A stretch of 28,010 nt of DNA from NCBI GenBank assembly GCA_000444245.1, contig ATSW01013010.1, positions 1 to 28,010 on the forward strand. Direction: 5' to 3'. Made by a program: the position numbers and the translations under genes. How positions within the stretch are numbered: position 1 is the stretch's first letter; every line of letters begins with the position of its first letter. The notes under the pieces were generated by a model. It was not told the origin of the DNA. It was given only the letters and a program-made list of their open reading frames with translations, and did no database searches. Origin of the DNA: Botryllus schlosseri. Its lineage: Eukaryota > Chordata > Ascidiacea > Stolidobranchia > Styelidae. Shown here piece by piece: positions 12,801-24,800 of this stretch.

Positions 12801-15800
12801 TTACAGTGATGGATTGATGTTTTTGCTTATTTTGCAGGAGGCTTTTGACAAATGCAAAAAGAAAAAGAAAGCCTGCCAGAGAGAGCTGGATGATAGCGCC
12901 TTCGTTCACGATTTGGAAGAGAGGAAAATTCATCTGGATACAATCATCTCCGAAAGAGAGGTATCCGATACATCTAAAGGCGATTCAAATCGTGTCTCAA
13001 CGGTGAGACTATCAAATACTCTTATAAAAAGATTTTTGCCTGTGAAACTGATTTAAATGAAGGTCTGTCTACACTAGAGCAGGGGTGGGGGCCTGTGGCC
13101 TGTGGGCCTGCAGAGAAATTTAAAGTTGTGAACAGTGTGCGGCACCTGAAATGAGTTTCTAATTACGCTTGGTCCGTTTGTTGGCATGAAGCTCATGTGA
13201 GCTAAAGTCATGAAAACAGAATGAATTGGATAACCTTAAAATTTTTCGCACGGCCTGTGATTGCTGTTTCGTCCGATGGCGAATTATATTGCCAACTCTC
13301 ACCGTTAACGTTATCATTTCCTAATGAGATCGTGAGCGTAGCACCTATCAGAAAGCCTAAGTACGGCCGGTGGTTTCTCAGCCGTATTTAAACTTGACAA
13401 ACTTGAATCAGGTGTCGAAAATTGTGTGGAGACGATAAGAGTGTAACGTTCATATCATCGTATCGCATCATCATTGAGTATGGTTATCGTAATCGTAATA
13501 CAATCCTTGTCAAAATGGAGCTCTTACACAATATGGTTGATGTCTTTGTCAGATGCAAATTGTCAGAATTCCATATCTTCTGATAATGATGCTTCTTACG
13601 TACAGGTGCTAGCAATCCTGTATGCTTATCCATATGAGATCTTATTACCAAATAACATCATCGTTCGAAACAGGCATGTTTGGAAAAGCTGAAAGAGGAT
13701 GAAGAGAGAATGTCCAAAGAGCGACTGGAAGTCGCCAAGGAATTGGCGGACTTGAAATCGGAACTCGCTCGGAGATTGAAAAATAAGTGAGCGACGTTCC
13801 ATGCATTCGGGTCGCTAGGTTTGGCTTTATTAAGATTCAGATTAGGATTTGGCTCGAGTCAGTAATAAAGTATTGTTTTCGGATTACTTTGTAATTAAGT
13901 GGTTATGATTTTAAACAACTTCTGATTCTACACAATTTTCAGTTTTTTTTTCAGGAAAAACTTCGTTTACTTGAGTAGAAATAGCGCTTAAGCTCAATGT
14001 ACTATTTTTAGATTGTACACAAATAAGAATATTAGTACTTTTAGCTTAAATGCTTTCTCCACCCCGATTATTCGAAATTTCATGCTGGTGACGTCATATT
14101 TTGCGATACGATTGTTCATATATACAATGTTCTTTCCAATTCTCTATTAGTTTCTGACGATTACCCTGACGAGTGTCAGCCGAAAATATTCCTGTTCATT
14201 TCAATATGAATATACTATTCACTGGTATATCGGAATTCTATACCTCTAAGCAGCTCTTCAAATACTTACTTTATTATTTACTGCACAGTTTCGATGGTTT
14301 CCATTTCTGTGCAGAAACGCATTGGAAGGCGAAGTGAACGCGCTGCTGGAACAAATGCAAATGGAACAGGCGCTGGCTCAGCAAGAGGCCATGACCGAGG
14401 AGCTCGAGGCCATGCAGAAAGATCTGGTTCGGAAGCGAGCAGATTTGAAGGAGGCTGAGAAGAGATTGCGCGAAGCAAAGTTGGAGGAAAATGACGCCAC
14501 CAAAAAAGTAAAGTCTCTAGCGAGTCTACTCTGCCTCGCGGATAAATTATTAAAATCTCGGTGTATTTTCCGACTGCTGGCCACGGAAAAGAATGATGTA
14601 TTGCGGCTTAACTGTATTTTCTCGTGGAAATTAATAGGCTTTGCTTTATGACACGATTACATATCCATCGACGTAATACATCAGCTACTGATGGTCGCTG
14701 TATTCAACTTTTTCTCGTAAATATAATATTTTTCTGTCTGTTCTGTGACAAAAAGTCATTGATAATAATAATATCCATTATTGCTAACAGGTACGCTGAA
14801 TCCGTCTATCAATTACGGATCAAACAGCACCAGACTACTTTGTAATAGGCGATAAGAATACAGTTATGACCTATTGTGATGTATATGTAATGTTCTCATT
14901 TCGTTTATCATAATATTTTTAGTTTACTAATACTTCTACTACTGGAAATACCCATGGTTAAACTAACAACACAAATGTAAACATCCAATATCGTTTATGA
15001 CATCAATGAAGTAGGCCTACTAGATTTCCACCTTAGAAATTAGCATGTAGGGCCATGAAGGGCTGGTGTGGTCCGGCAACTCTGCTTGAAGATGGTTGAC
15101 TTCTGAGAAGTCAATTTTTTCGTTCCATCTATGTGACCCAGTTGTTTAGACATCGTTGCACGAATTCATATGGTCGCCGCATGCGCTTTGGTTAAACTTA
15201 TTCTTTTTTACACCAGACTGAGCTATTACTCGAAAAAATGGAGATCTCACAGCAGCGACTTGCGGATTCCGAACAAGACAGTATCGAGCTCGAGAGGAGG
15301 GCAAGAGACACAGGTATGTGAGCTTTTACACTGCTATCATTCTACAGAAGAGCTACATTGCGATTTTATGAGTTGGGCTACATAACTTAAACCTATATGC
15401 GTCTAATACCGTACATGCTACCATGGCTCCGCTACGCATTCACACAAACGCTGCACCGTTTTCACAGGAGTGCAGTTAGTTCGCGCTCACAAAGAACTCC
15501 GCCAATTGCAAACTCAGATGAAGTCTGCGGAGGCACAGAAGATCAGCTTGGAAGACGACTGTCACCAACTTACCAGGGTAAGTGTACGGTTGAGTTTTGG
15601 ACATATGATATTATACTATGACTGTGATTCTAAGTCTGCCCACTCTTTTATAAACCAATACGAAACAGGTTGAAAATGAGGTTGATTAATCTAGGTGATC
15701 ACGAACAAAGAAGCGGAATTCACGGCGTTGGAACAAAAGACTGAAAACTTGACGGGGAATTTGGAAAGATTGCACTCCGAACTGTTACTTGCCGAAGAGA

Positions 15801-18800
15801 AACAAGCCGACCGTCTCTCTACTTTACGCGAAAGCGAAAAGGTGAGGTGCAAAAAATTGGACTGTGTAACTTGATATATAGCTCATTTGAAAGTGGCCAC
15901 ATCACATCACAAGCTTCCGCTAGAATATGATATTCTATGTGAGCATGCCTAAGGACTCATCCTGTGTACAGCTTGCAAACTTCTTTGGCATTGGCGAAAT
16001 TCACAGCTGAGGGTAGACATGAATTTTGCCATTTCTGTAAACCTCATGTAATTGATATCTTGAACGTCAAATATTTTGGTAATCAATCGGTCATAGAACC
16101 TCATATTCAAGAGACGTTAGTGATAATACAGGATACCACGTTTCGACGTGGAAGGAATCCTATCTCGCACGCGCAGAATACAGGTTGTTTCATTTTTGCA
16201 CATCTTTTGGCAGGTGCTCGCAGAGAGACGGGAGGAATTGAATCGGGTGAAGGAACAGACGGCGATTCAAAAGGACGAGATCGAAGCTTTGGACCGACTG
16301 ATGGGGAAACGTAGGACGGAAGCGCAACTTCTTCAGGTGGATTTTATTTCCACTTTTCAACAAAGCACTAGGGCGTAATTGTGATCATACGCTATCATAC
16401 GTTAAATCGGGTGTTTTGAGATCAAGCACTAGAAACAATCACTAAACAGTTCAATAATCATGCAACCGATAAAAGCGAAATGACAAGCGCACTAGGTCAA
16501 AATGAGCTTACTACAATTTATTACAATCTGAAAAGTACTCCAGTAGTAGCTTCTAAGTAGATTTGATCTCGGCACCTCATAGTTTAGTGACTAATCAGAC
16601 ATGGCTACTTTTGAAGTCGCAAGGTAAATCTCCAGGATTGATGAATGACATTACAAACAGGTGCAATTCTCGAAAATATATTCAATTACCGTGATACAGC
16701 GGCTATTTTGCCCGGTTATGTAAATTTTACCGGTAAAAGTGATGCAAACTGCAGTTTTGAAGGTATTTCTGCTTTAAATTTGTATCAGAAGTATAGCTAA
16801 CCAAATACCGTGTCTTTAGCTGTCTTGAGAGAGTCCTGTTTTCCTGGGGTCGTCTCAAGTGCATACAAACTACAAAGTGCAAGCAATAGCGTTATCAAAT
16901 GAATCTGCTCGAGTTACGTGTCTGAGACACTTTTATACTCGTGGTATATTGCAACACGATATATACAGCTTTACTAGAAATGGAATTATTTTGCTAAAAT
17001 ACCCACTTGAGCAAGTAGTGAAGGCAGGCGAAACCCACTTGAGCACTCTGAAAAAGTCGAATTACTTTGTTACTGACCACCTCTGTACACGACATCTTTT
17101 GTCCTGGCAAAGTCTATATTCTTGTGCAAATTTTTAGGACAACATCGAAGAGCATCAAAACGAGCTGGCCACCGTACTGCGAGAAGGCCAGACGGACGTG
17201 CAGGAAAAGCAAAAACTGATCAAACAATTAAAATCCGAAGTCGAAGAGTTCGCGAATCAAAGGGCCGAACTTGAAACGCAGGTAACACTCAAGAAACCTT
17301 TGTTCGTCCGAACGTTACGTTTATTTCAAGCTGACTTTCTGCACACACTCAGGTGTCGAGTCGCAAAGATGAGATCACCAAATTAAGAGAGTTGAACGAC
17401 CGTTCGACGGAAGACTTGCAAAATAAACTGTCGGAAATAAGCAAGTGAGTTTTGAGTCGGTTACGGTAATCTTCATCCATGAACTATGCATAATTTTATG
17501 TATGCTTGCTCTTTTAATCATTGAATTACATTAAAAATTGTTAGAAGTAGCTTGACCTAATGACCATGGCAAGCGAGATCTTCAATAAAGCCTTCCAAAC
17601 AATCCTATTTTCTAATCACCGCAGGCATAAAAGCGAACTGAAGCACGTCTTGGAAATGTTAAAACTAGAACACCAGGACCTGGAAAGCCTGAGACAGCAG
17701 CACGAAAACAAGGTGTCGGAACTCGACAAGACGCAGCGCCACCTGCTGGACGAAAGATCGGAATTAGACAGGCTTCAGATGGAAACGCAACGGAGGGGTG
17801 CTGAAGTCGATCGGAATAAGCAAGTAAGAATCTTGATATATCAATATCAATTTGACTGAATTCATTGCATATTTCAATTGCAGATGGTCGATAAGTATCG
17901 GAGCGACGTAGATCATCTCACGACGGAAAGAAGTTCGCTGGAAGACACGGTAAATTCTCTGACGAAAGAGAAGGAATATCTGACCGAGCAGTGCTCGAAT
18001 TTAGAAGAGAAGTTTCAAACGACAAAGCAGGTGAATTTTCAAATTTCTTTGAAGATAAAGCGATAAGTGTCGAAATGAACAATCTAGGATCATATTATTG
18101 GGCACAAATTCTATTAGTTTGAAAGTAAATTCCGTAACCGTTGGGATGCTGAAATTGAAATAGTGCAACGCTTGTTGTGTTGGGCTCGTTGTGAGTTAAA
18201 ATATGCCCTATGTATAAATCCAGTAAGGCCGAATCCGTAAATATGAATTTACGGCTAATCATTGATGACAGTCAGTAATCAGCTGTCCTGCTGTGCACGT
18301 ATGCTGATGAAGTGATGATGTTATCTAGCTCGAATCAATCTAATCTTCCCACTCAGGTTGATTTAGGTACTGAAGAAGCTGATTGAAGTATCGTAATGTA
18401 CTCTAGCTACCTCATTTCATTTCCATTTCTGTAATGATGGGATATGTTGGTTCAACTAGTGTTGTCTGTAGTTGCAGTCATATTTTATAACCATAATGAC
18501 CGTACTGGCTCGAGATTCTGTTGTACTGTACCGGTACTGTCTATCCTTTCCGTGCTCTGACATCTCTGAGAATTTGTCTTATCCTAACAGCGGACACACG
18601 ATCCTTTTTGCATTGTTTCTGTGAATTTTCATGTTATATTCACCTAAATACAGTTCTGCTGTAGTCCAGTACCGAATAGATGAGACCTTAAAATGTCATT
18701 ATTATGTTGCACACGGATATCCGGGCGACCAAACAAAATGCATCATTAATCAAGGATCAAAATCCTCGACCGAAATTAGAATTAAGGAACTGTGCACACC

Positions 18801-21800
18801 AATTTTTTCCAGCCGATAATATAATCTGTGATCAAGTGATTAATGGTTAGATCCTAATCTAAGCATCCATTCACTCTAGTCATCTGAAGTAACTCCACAC
18901 TCGTTCCAGCGTGTCGCCTGCTTTGAGTAATCTTACATTCTATTTGTACAGGCCGTTCTAGAAGCCAGGATCGGCATCGATAAGTCGAAAGCAGCCTTGA
19001 ATCAATTGGACAGAGACATTTCGCAAGAAAAGAAGGAACTCAGCGAAACGTCGCGAGAGAAATCAGCGCTGATAAAAGAGGTCAGATTCAAAAGAGGTTT
19101 TTGTAGTAGCTTTGAAATTGGTCGCTTGTAATTGACTATTATATTACTGCTCCATCATTGTAGTTTAGCCAGCCTTGTACTTCTGAAGACACCATTGGGT
19201 TTTAATAACGAAAAATACATAGAACATGTTTGATATTTGAGGAGAATTACCTGAAGTGTAATGATGACATGCCTACTATCACAGTGTCAGAGTAGTATAT
19301 TAAGTAAAGCAGAAAGTCATGGCTCTAAGAAAATCAAACTTTGTTTGAATTCTCTCATAGAACCATTCCAGAGTCAAACTGTGCACTCTATTTTTTCGCA
19401 GGTAGCTCAACTACGAAACTCCGCTAGAGATATCAAGTCAGAGATCAATTCTGGTCGTACTGAAGTTGACGAGATTCAGCACCAGCTACAAACATTGGAA
19501 GAGGTATTGTTTCGTAGCCTTGTGTGCAGACATAGGTGGTCAGAAATGAAGTACTTGCACTTTTCCAAAGTACTCGGCTAGATTTTGTGTACTTGCACTG
19601 CTAACTAAAGTGGTTATGTTATAGACTTCTTCCATTTATACTTGAACAGCTTCTTGGTAAGACTACTTGGTTTTTATACAATTTCGAAAATTAGAAAGTA
19701 CTGAGACAACTTTACATCACTTTTATGAAAAACGTAATAAAAACTGCATGAAACAGCCATTACAGTAGATGGTGAATACATTTTCAAAGCTTGTCATCAT
19801 CAGCCATTTTGTGTTAGTTGCGAGACACACCTCGCGATTTCGAAAATAGCATCCTTCCGTTAACTGCTAAAAGTATGCGACCCCTCGATCAAATATACTT
19901 ATTGAAACTGCTTACATTTCCGACCGTCACCTTTTCATCTTAATCCGAAATAATTTATTTTCACCGCTGACGTTTTTTCGCAGGATCTCCGGGCTTCGAC
20001 TAAGAAGCGCGACGAGATCATCTCGGAAGTGGCTGGGCTCAGGGAGGACGCGAAACACCGGTCGCATCAGATCGAATCCCTGTCGCAGGACCTCGTGCGG
20101 AAGCAAGAGGAGATTGAAAAGTTAACGCGGGATTGTAACGAGAAGGAGATCAAACTGGAAGAAAGAGAAAGGGTATTTACGAGTCATGGTTTCAACAGTA
20201 TCGGTTTTCGCCGGAAATGGTTTAATCTAAAGTAGACTACTTTTTTCTAACTTGATAAGGAAAAGCATTACGTTTTGTTTCAAACATTTTTTCACGGTAC
20301 ACATGCTGCGTGATGGATTCTAATTAGTCATGGCGCATGAAGTTGGAAAGGATTTCGTGCGAGGATGATCTGGTGCCGTAACGTGAAACTTTTAATCCGG
20401 CAAATTAGATTGTCACGATTAACAGTTTTTAATCAGACGATTAGCATGCTCGTGGATCAGCGAACTTTATGATCTCCGCCCACAAAGCGTGTGCTTTGCA
20501 GACTGCTTTCGTCGTCAAAATTGAGGCTGGGTGCAGGGGTGTATGATATAATTGGTACTAATAACAGTTAAAGAGGCATTCACATTTGCGAGGCACCCTA
20601 AACGGCAAGTGTCAAAACAGCAAGTCTCACTATATGAAGGGAGGCATGCAAAACAGTGAGGCATTTGTGGTTGCCACGCATTCAAGATAGGGATTGACAA
20701 AACAACGAGTGATGTAGCAAGTTCAAATCCATGAGACAAATTCAAAATATTAAGGACAGGATAGGAATTTTTGCCAATATGTTTGTCAAGCTATATCGAT
20801 ATCTCTCTTTTAGCACTCGCTATATTGATGCCACTGCAGACATAAGGCCTACTTTTTCCGCCTTGTTGACATTTTCGAACCGTTGTAGGAGCTGGGTAAC
20901 TTGAATCGCGAAGTGGAAAGGGAGGAAGACCGCTTGTCGCGTATCATCGCGCAGCTCACCGCGGAAATGGAGCGACTCAAAAAGGATTTGAACGAGAGAA
21001 AGAACGAACTCGAGGAAGCTGCCATGCAACGAGACGCAGTCAAACGCGACATGGAAAGGCGAGTGGTTGCACTTAACTTACTTCACGCGATGGTCATTGG
21101 TCAGTGTAGTTGGGTGGAGCTGTAAATTTCTACTCAAATAGAAGTAGAAGTAGTGATTCCAGAGACGTGTTGAAACTACTAAGCACTGCTGGTACTACAA
21201 GTAAAAGTTGAAAATGAAAACTAGAAATGCTGCATCTGGACACCGGTAAGCTATTAGAAATATATCAATATATCAGTATTCCCGGTCTTGTAGTCGCGGA
21301 TTATAGTTCTCCCTACTACTGTGTAGTGACATCTTGGAAAATGCCTACATTATTTTTTCCTCTAATTGCTGATACCGATATTTGTTTCGAATATAATATC
21401 GATTTGATATTATTGGTCGGTCTCTAGTCCCGTATAAATTGTCCCTTTTGACTTCCAGGCTCGGCCACGTGGCAGATAACTTCAAGGGCGTCGAGGCGAA
21501 AGTGGAACAGCGCGACGCGCAAATATCCGCGTTGGAAGACGAGGTCGATCAAATGGAGAGGGACAAAGCAGGATTGAAAGGACAGCTGGCAGCCGCCAAG
21601 GGAGAGATCGAGGCCCTAAAAATCGAAAGCAGTCACGAGCAGAACAAATTAACGCAAAAGGTTTGTGCTCCACAATGTGCGGCAGTTTTTTCAGCGTACT
21701 CAAGCTATTTTTTGTGTGCCACTTGAGTGGTTATGTTTTTTAATCCAGTGCACTGCTAATTGAAGACTCACTAGGCAAAACTACTTACTTGTTACCTTTT

Positions 21801-24800
21801 GAATTGCAAAAGGTAGAAAGTACTTTGGGACATGCTTGCATCACTTTTATGAGTGACATTGTCTTGAAAACCCCACTGTTGCAATATTTTTCGACAGATT
21901 TATTTATTTTTACCCGTCGCAGATTGAAGATCTGCAAGAGGAAATTAAACGGAGCAAGGCCAGGACTGCGACTGAGATTGCCGCCTTGGAGCAAGCGGCC
22001 CAGGATCATTGCGACCGGGCCACGAGATTAGCGAACGATTTGAATAAACTCAGGGAGGAATTTATTTCGGCCAAGAAACTGTTCAGGTGTGTCAGCCTAA
22101 TTTATGTTGGCGTTATGACTCCTTGACTGTGCATGAGCACGCTGGCGGTGGTTTATTCTCTCGCACATGAGTCGGATGTGCTGTCATTCCTGTCAATGAA
22201 ATTTCAATGGCATTACAGCGCAGCATTTCAAAGCCTGCGTTACTCTCAATTTATCATACATACACTTGAATAATATATTCATATACAACTGAGTATTATA
22301 TTCACATCGAAATAACCTAACACTCATCAGAGGTAATTGTCAGCAACTAGCAGAGATTTCAAAACAATTTTGTATTGTTATATCATATGATGTCGATGGA
22401 ATATAAATTCAAGCAATCAAGGCTTAAGCTCAATTTTTAGATTATACACGATCTTGTCCTGTTGGTACAAACTACGTTGGTGAATTTTGATAGAAGTTGA
22501 CTCCGAGGCACACAGTGCATCGGGAGTCATTATCAGCCGGCTGGTCCTTTCTGCGTTAGCCCTTCCCATTGCCCGGGCATAGGTTCGCTGACCAGTGGCT
22601 GACAACCAACGGGAATCAAACCTACGCCCACTTGTCCGTGGGACCAGCAGCGTATCCATTAAGCTACTGTGCCAGCTACATATACTGAGATGCGATGTCT
22701 TTTCAGAGTGCAAGAGGAAGAATCGGATCGACAACAGGCGGAATTCGAGCGAACCCTCAACGACTTGAGATCGGAAATGAAAACCGCCAGCAAAAAGGAG
22801 GAATTACTCAATGACAATATCGAAAATTCACTCGTCTACCCAGACAATCATTCCACCGCGGTGTTCCACGACCAGGACCCAGCTCCACGCCATACCCTAC
22901 GCGAGGTGTGCTTTTATATATAGTCAGAGGTGTTCAGTAACGAAGTAATTAAACTTTTTCAGAGTATTCAAGTGGGATTTACCTATTTACACAACTGGTT
23001 ATGTTTTCCCAGTTAATACTCTTCTATTTAACAGATTTTTACGCAAAACTACCTACATTTTAGACTTTGAAATTTGTTTTTTGGGTAGTGTCTCTTTAGA
23101 CACAATCTGGTCTGTAGTCACAGTTTGTAGCAGTGTTGGGATCAAGTCACTACCTTCGAGTCAGGAGTCATTTCGAGTCATTGCCCATTTTGACTCGAGT
23201 CAAGTCAAGTCAATCGATTTTCAAAGGTGACTCGAGTCAAGTCAAGTCACTCGATTTTTGGAGGTGACTCGAGTCAAGTCAAGTCAAGTCACGAGTCAAG
23301 TCACAATTCAAGTCAACTTGTCTTTTCGAAGTATGAGGCATGATTACGTCATTGCATTTTGCTAGCTGTCTGAAATACAGATTGAGTGGTCATTGATTCT
23401 GAACCGATAAACGAATATAGAGTTGAAGGCGGTGTATCGCTCACATATACGTAGAACTGCTGCACTATACGCAAGCAGAGATGGGCGGATTCCAGATTTT
23501 GGGAATCCGTATCCGTCCTGATCCGACAGTCAAATAGGTTTTCGGAGTCCGACAGTTGAGCAACAAAATTAGGATCCGAAAAAATCCTGCTATTGCTTTA
23601 GTGCTATTTCACATTAAATATAGCCTGCAAAACAGATATGAATATTATAATCAAAAAAGTAGTATAAAGTAATGCCTTACAAGGGTTCATTTATATCATA
23701 TTTCAAATGAATAATGTTAGGTACGGTATATATCTTGAATATAAATGCAAGTAGTAGGAACTAGGCAGGGGAAATGAGCTAAAAAGACTGTGAGAACAGA
23801 GAAAGCAATATTAATTGCTTTGCGAAGAAGGTAAACATAGTAACCCAGGCAAGCCATGAAGCCATGATGCCAACAACAAAATCAGATATTGTGCATTGTG
23901 ACTTGGCCAAGACAACTAGGCCTATACTACTACTGAAGATGGAACTGAATTTTTACAAGAAGTGGCATAGTCACAGAACAGACATGTATCAAACAAAATG
24001 GATGAATCAATCAATATGATCACTTGAGAGCAGCAATGAATAGGAAATATATATAATATTATATAATCAGCATGATGATGTGCACAATCAATCAGATAGT
24101 ACCGCTGGTACTTCAGTTCTAGTGTGTTTCCGAAATTATAAACATGACCGATTGACCATGCCAGCATATATTCATGCATTAGCACACCACACAATCATTC
24201 CAAATGATATCAGAAATCAGAACCACCAGTTACCTCTGCAACAACACCGACAACTCGCTTTTCTGTCATCCTGACAACTGATATCAAGTACCCTAATGGC
24301 TGATGAACAGGAAGGATAAGAATCAATATCTGAGGAACAACTGCATTCGAAAACAAACACTTCTGCAGCTCGCTTGCTGGAGCCGGCCTTCGTCCTCATC
24401 TCTTCCAGCAGTAATCTCATCACTGCAGAAACTTTACTTATGTTGCTTACGCATTTCAACGACGTGACCGGTATCAGCGGTTTCAACGTTGTCACTTATT
24501 GTCGGAACCAGCCTGGGCTTGATCCATAGCAATGAATGCATTTAACTACGGAAGTAATATCGAAGCCGCTTTTTTCATTGACTATAAGATATCTTGAACC
24601 TTTATCACCCAATATTTGGTATGAATATCAAATCCTGTTTAAATCCGGCTCATACGGCAGTTTCAGAATCCGGCTCCGATCCGGCTGCAGTAAAATTGAT
24701 CAAAATCCTGCTCCGGCTCCGGCTCCTGAGCCGGACTGTGGCCATCTCTGTACGCAAGTCATTGCACAGCATCAGTTTAGTTACCAGCCAAAATGACAAT

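Larger units (their letters stand above)
13787..14314 (+). other. Intron 20 with two repeat fragments
   Basis: A 528-base intron made largely of a family B fragment (about 13850-13985) followed by a family A fragment (about 14000-14253). The latter ends about 60 bases before the acceptor of exon 21. Confidence 0.65.
22087..22706 (+). other. Intron 35 with MITE A and SINE
   Basis: A 620-base intron, gtgtgt to TTTTCAG. It contains a degraded family A copy (about 22268-22460) followed by an antisense SINE that reaches to about 30 bases before the acceptor of exon 36. Confidence 0.7.

Noticed and set aside
13079-13400. CAGGGGTGGGGGCCTGTGGCC as the end of a hAT element
   Set aside because: I could not find the matching inverted end or an 8-base duplication, so it is not listed as an element.
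20640-20740. Possible second SINE or tRNA (AGTTCAAATCC with GTGGTTGCCACG upstream)
   Set aside because: The A box is poor and the spacing too long. No stems close, so I kept it only as a note on intron 32.
23922-24495. Transposase remnant on the minus strand within the inner hAT element
   Set aside because: The short frames show no BED finger or hAT dimerisation motif that I can recognise.
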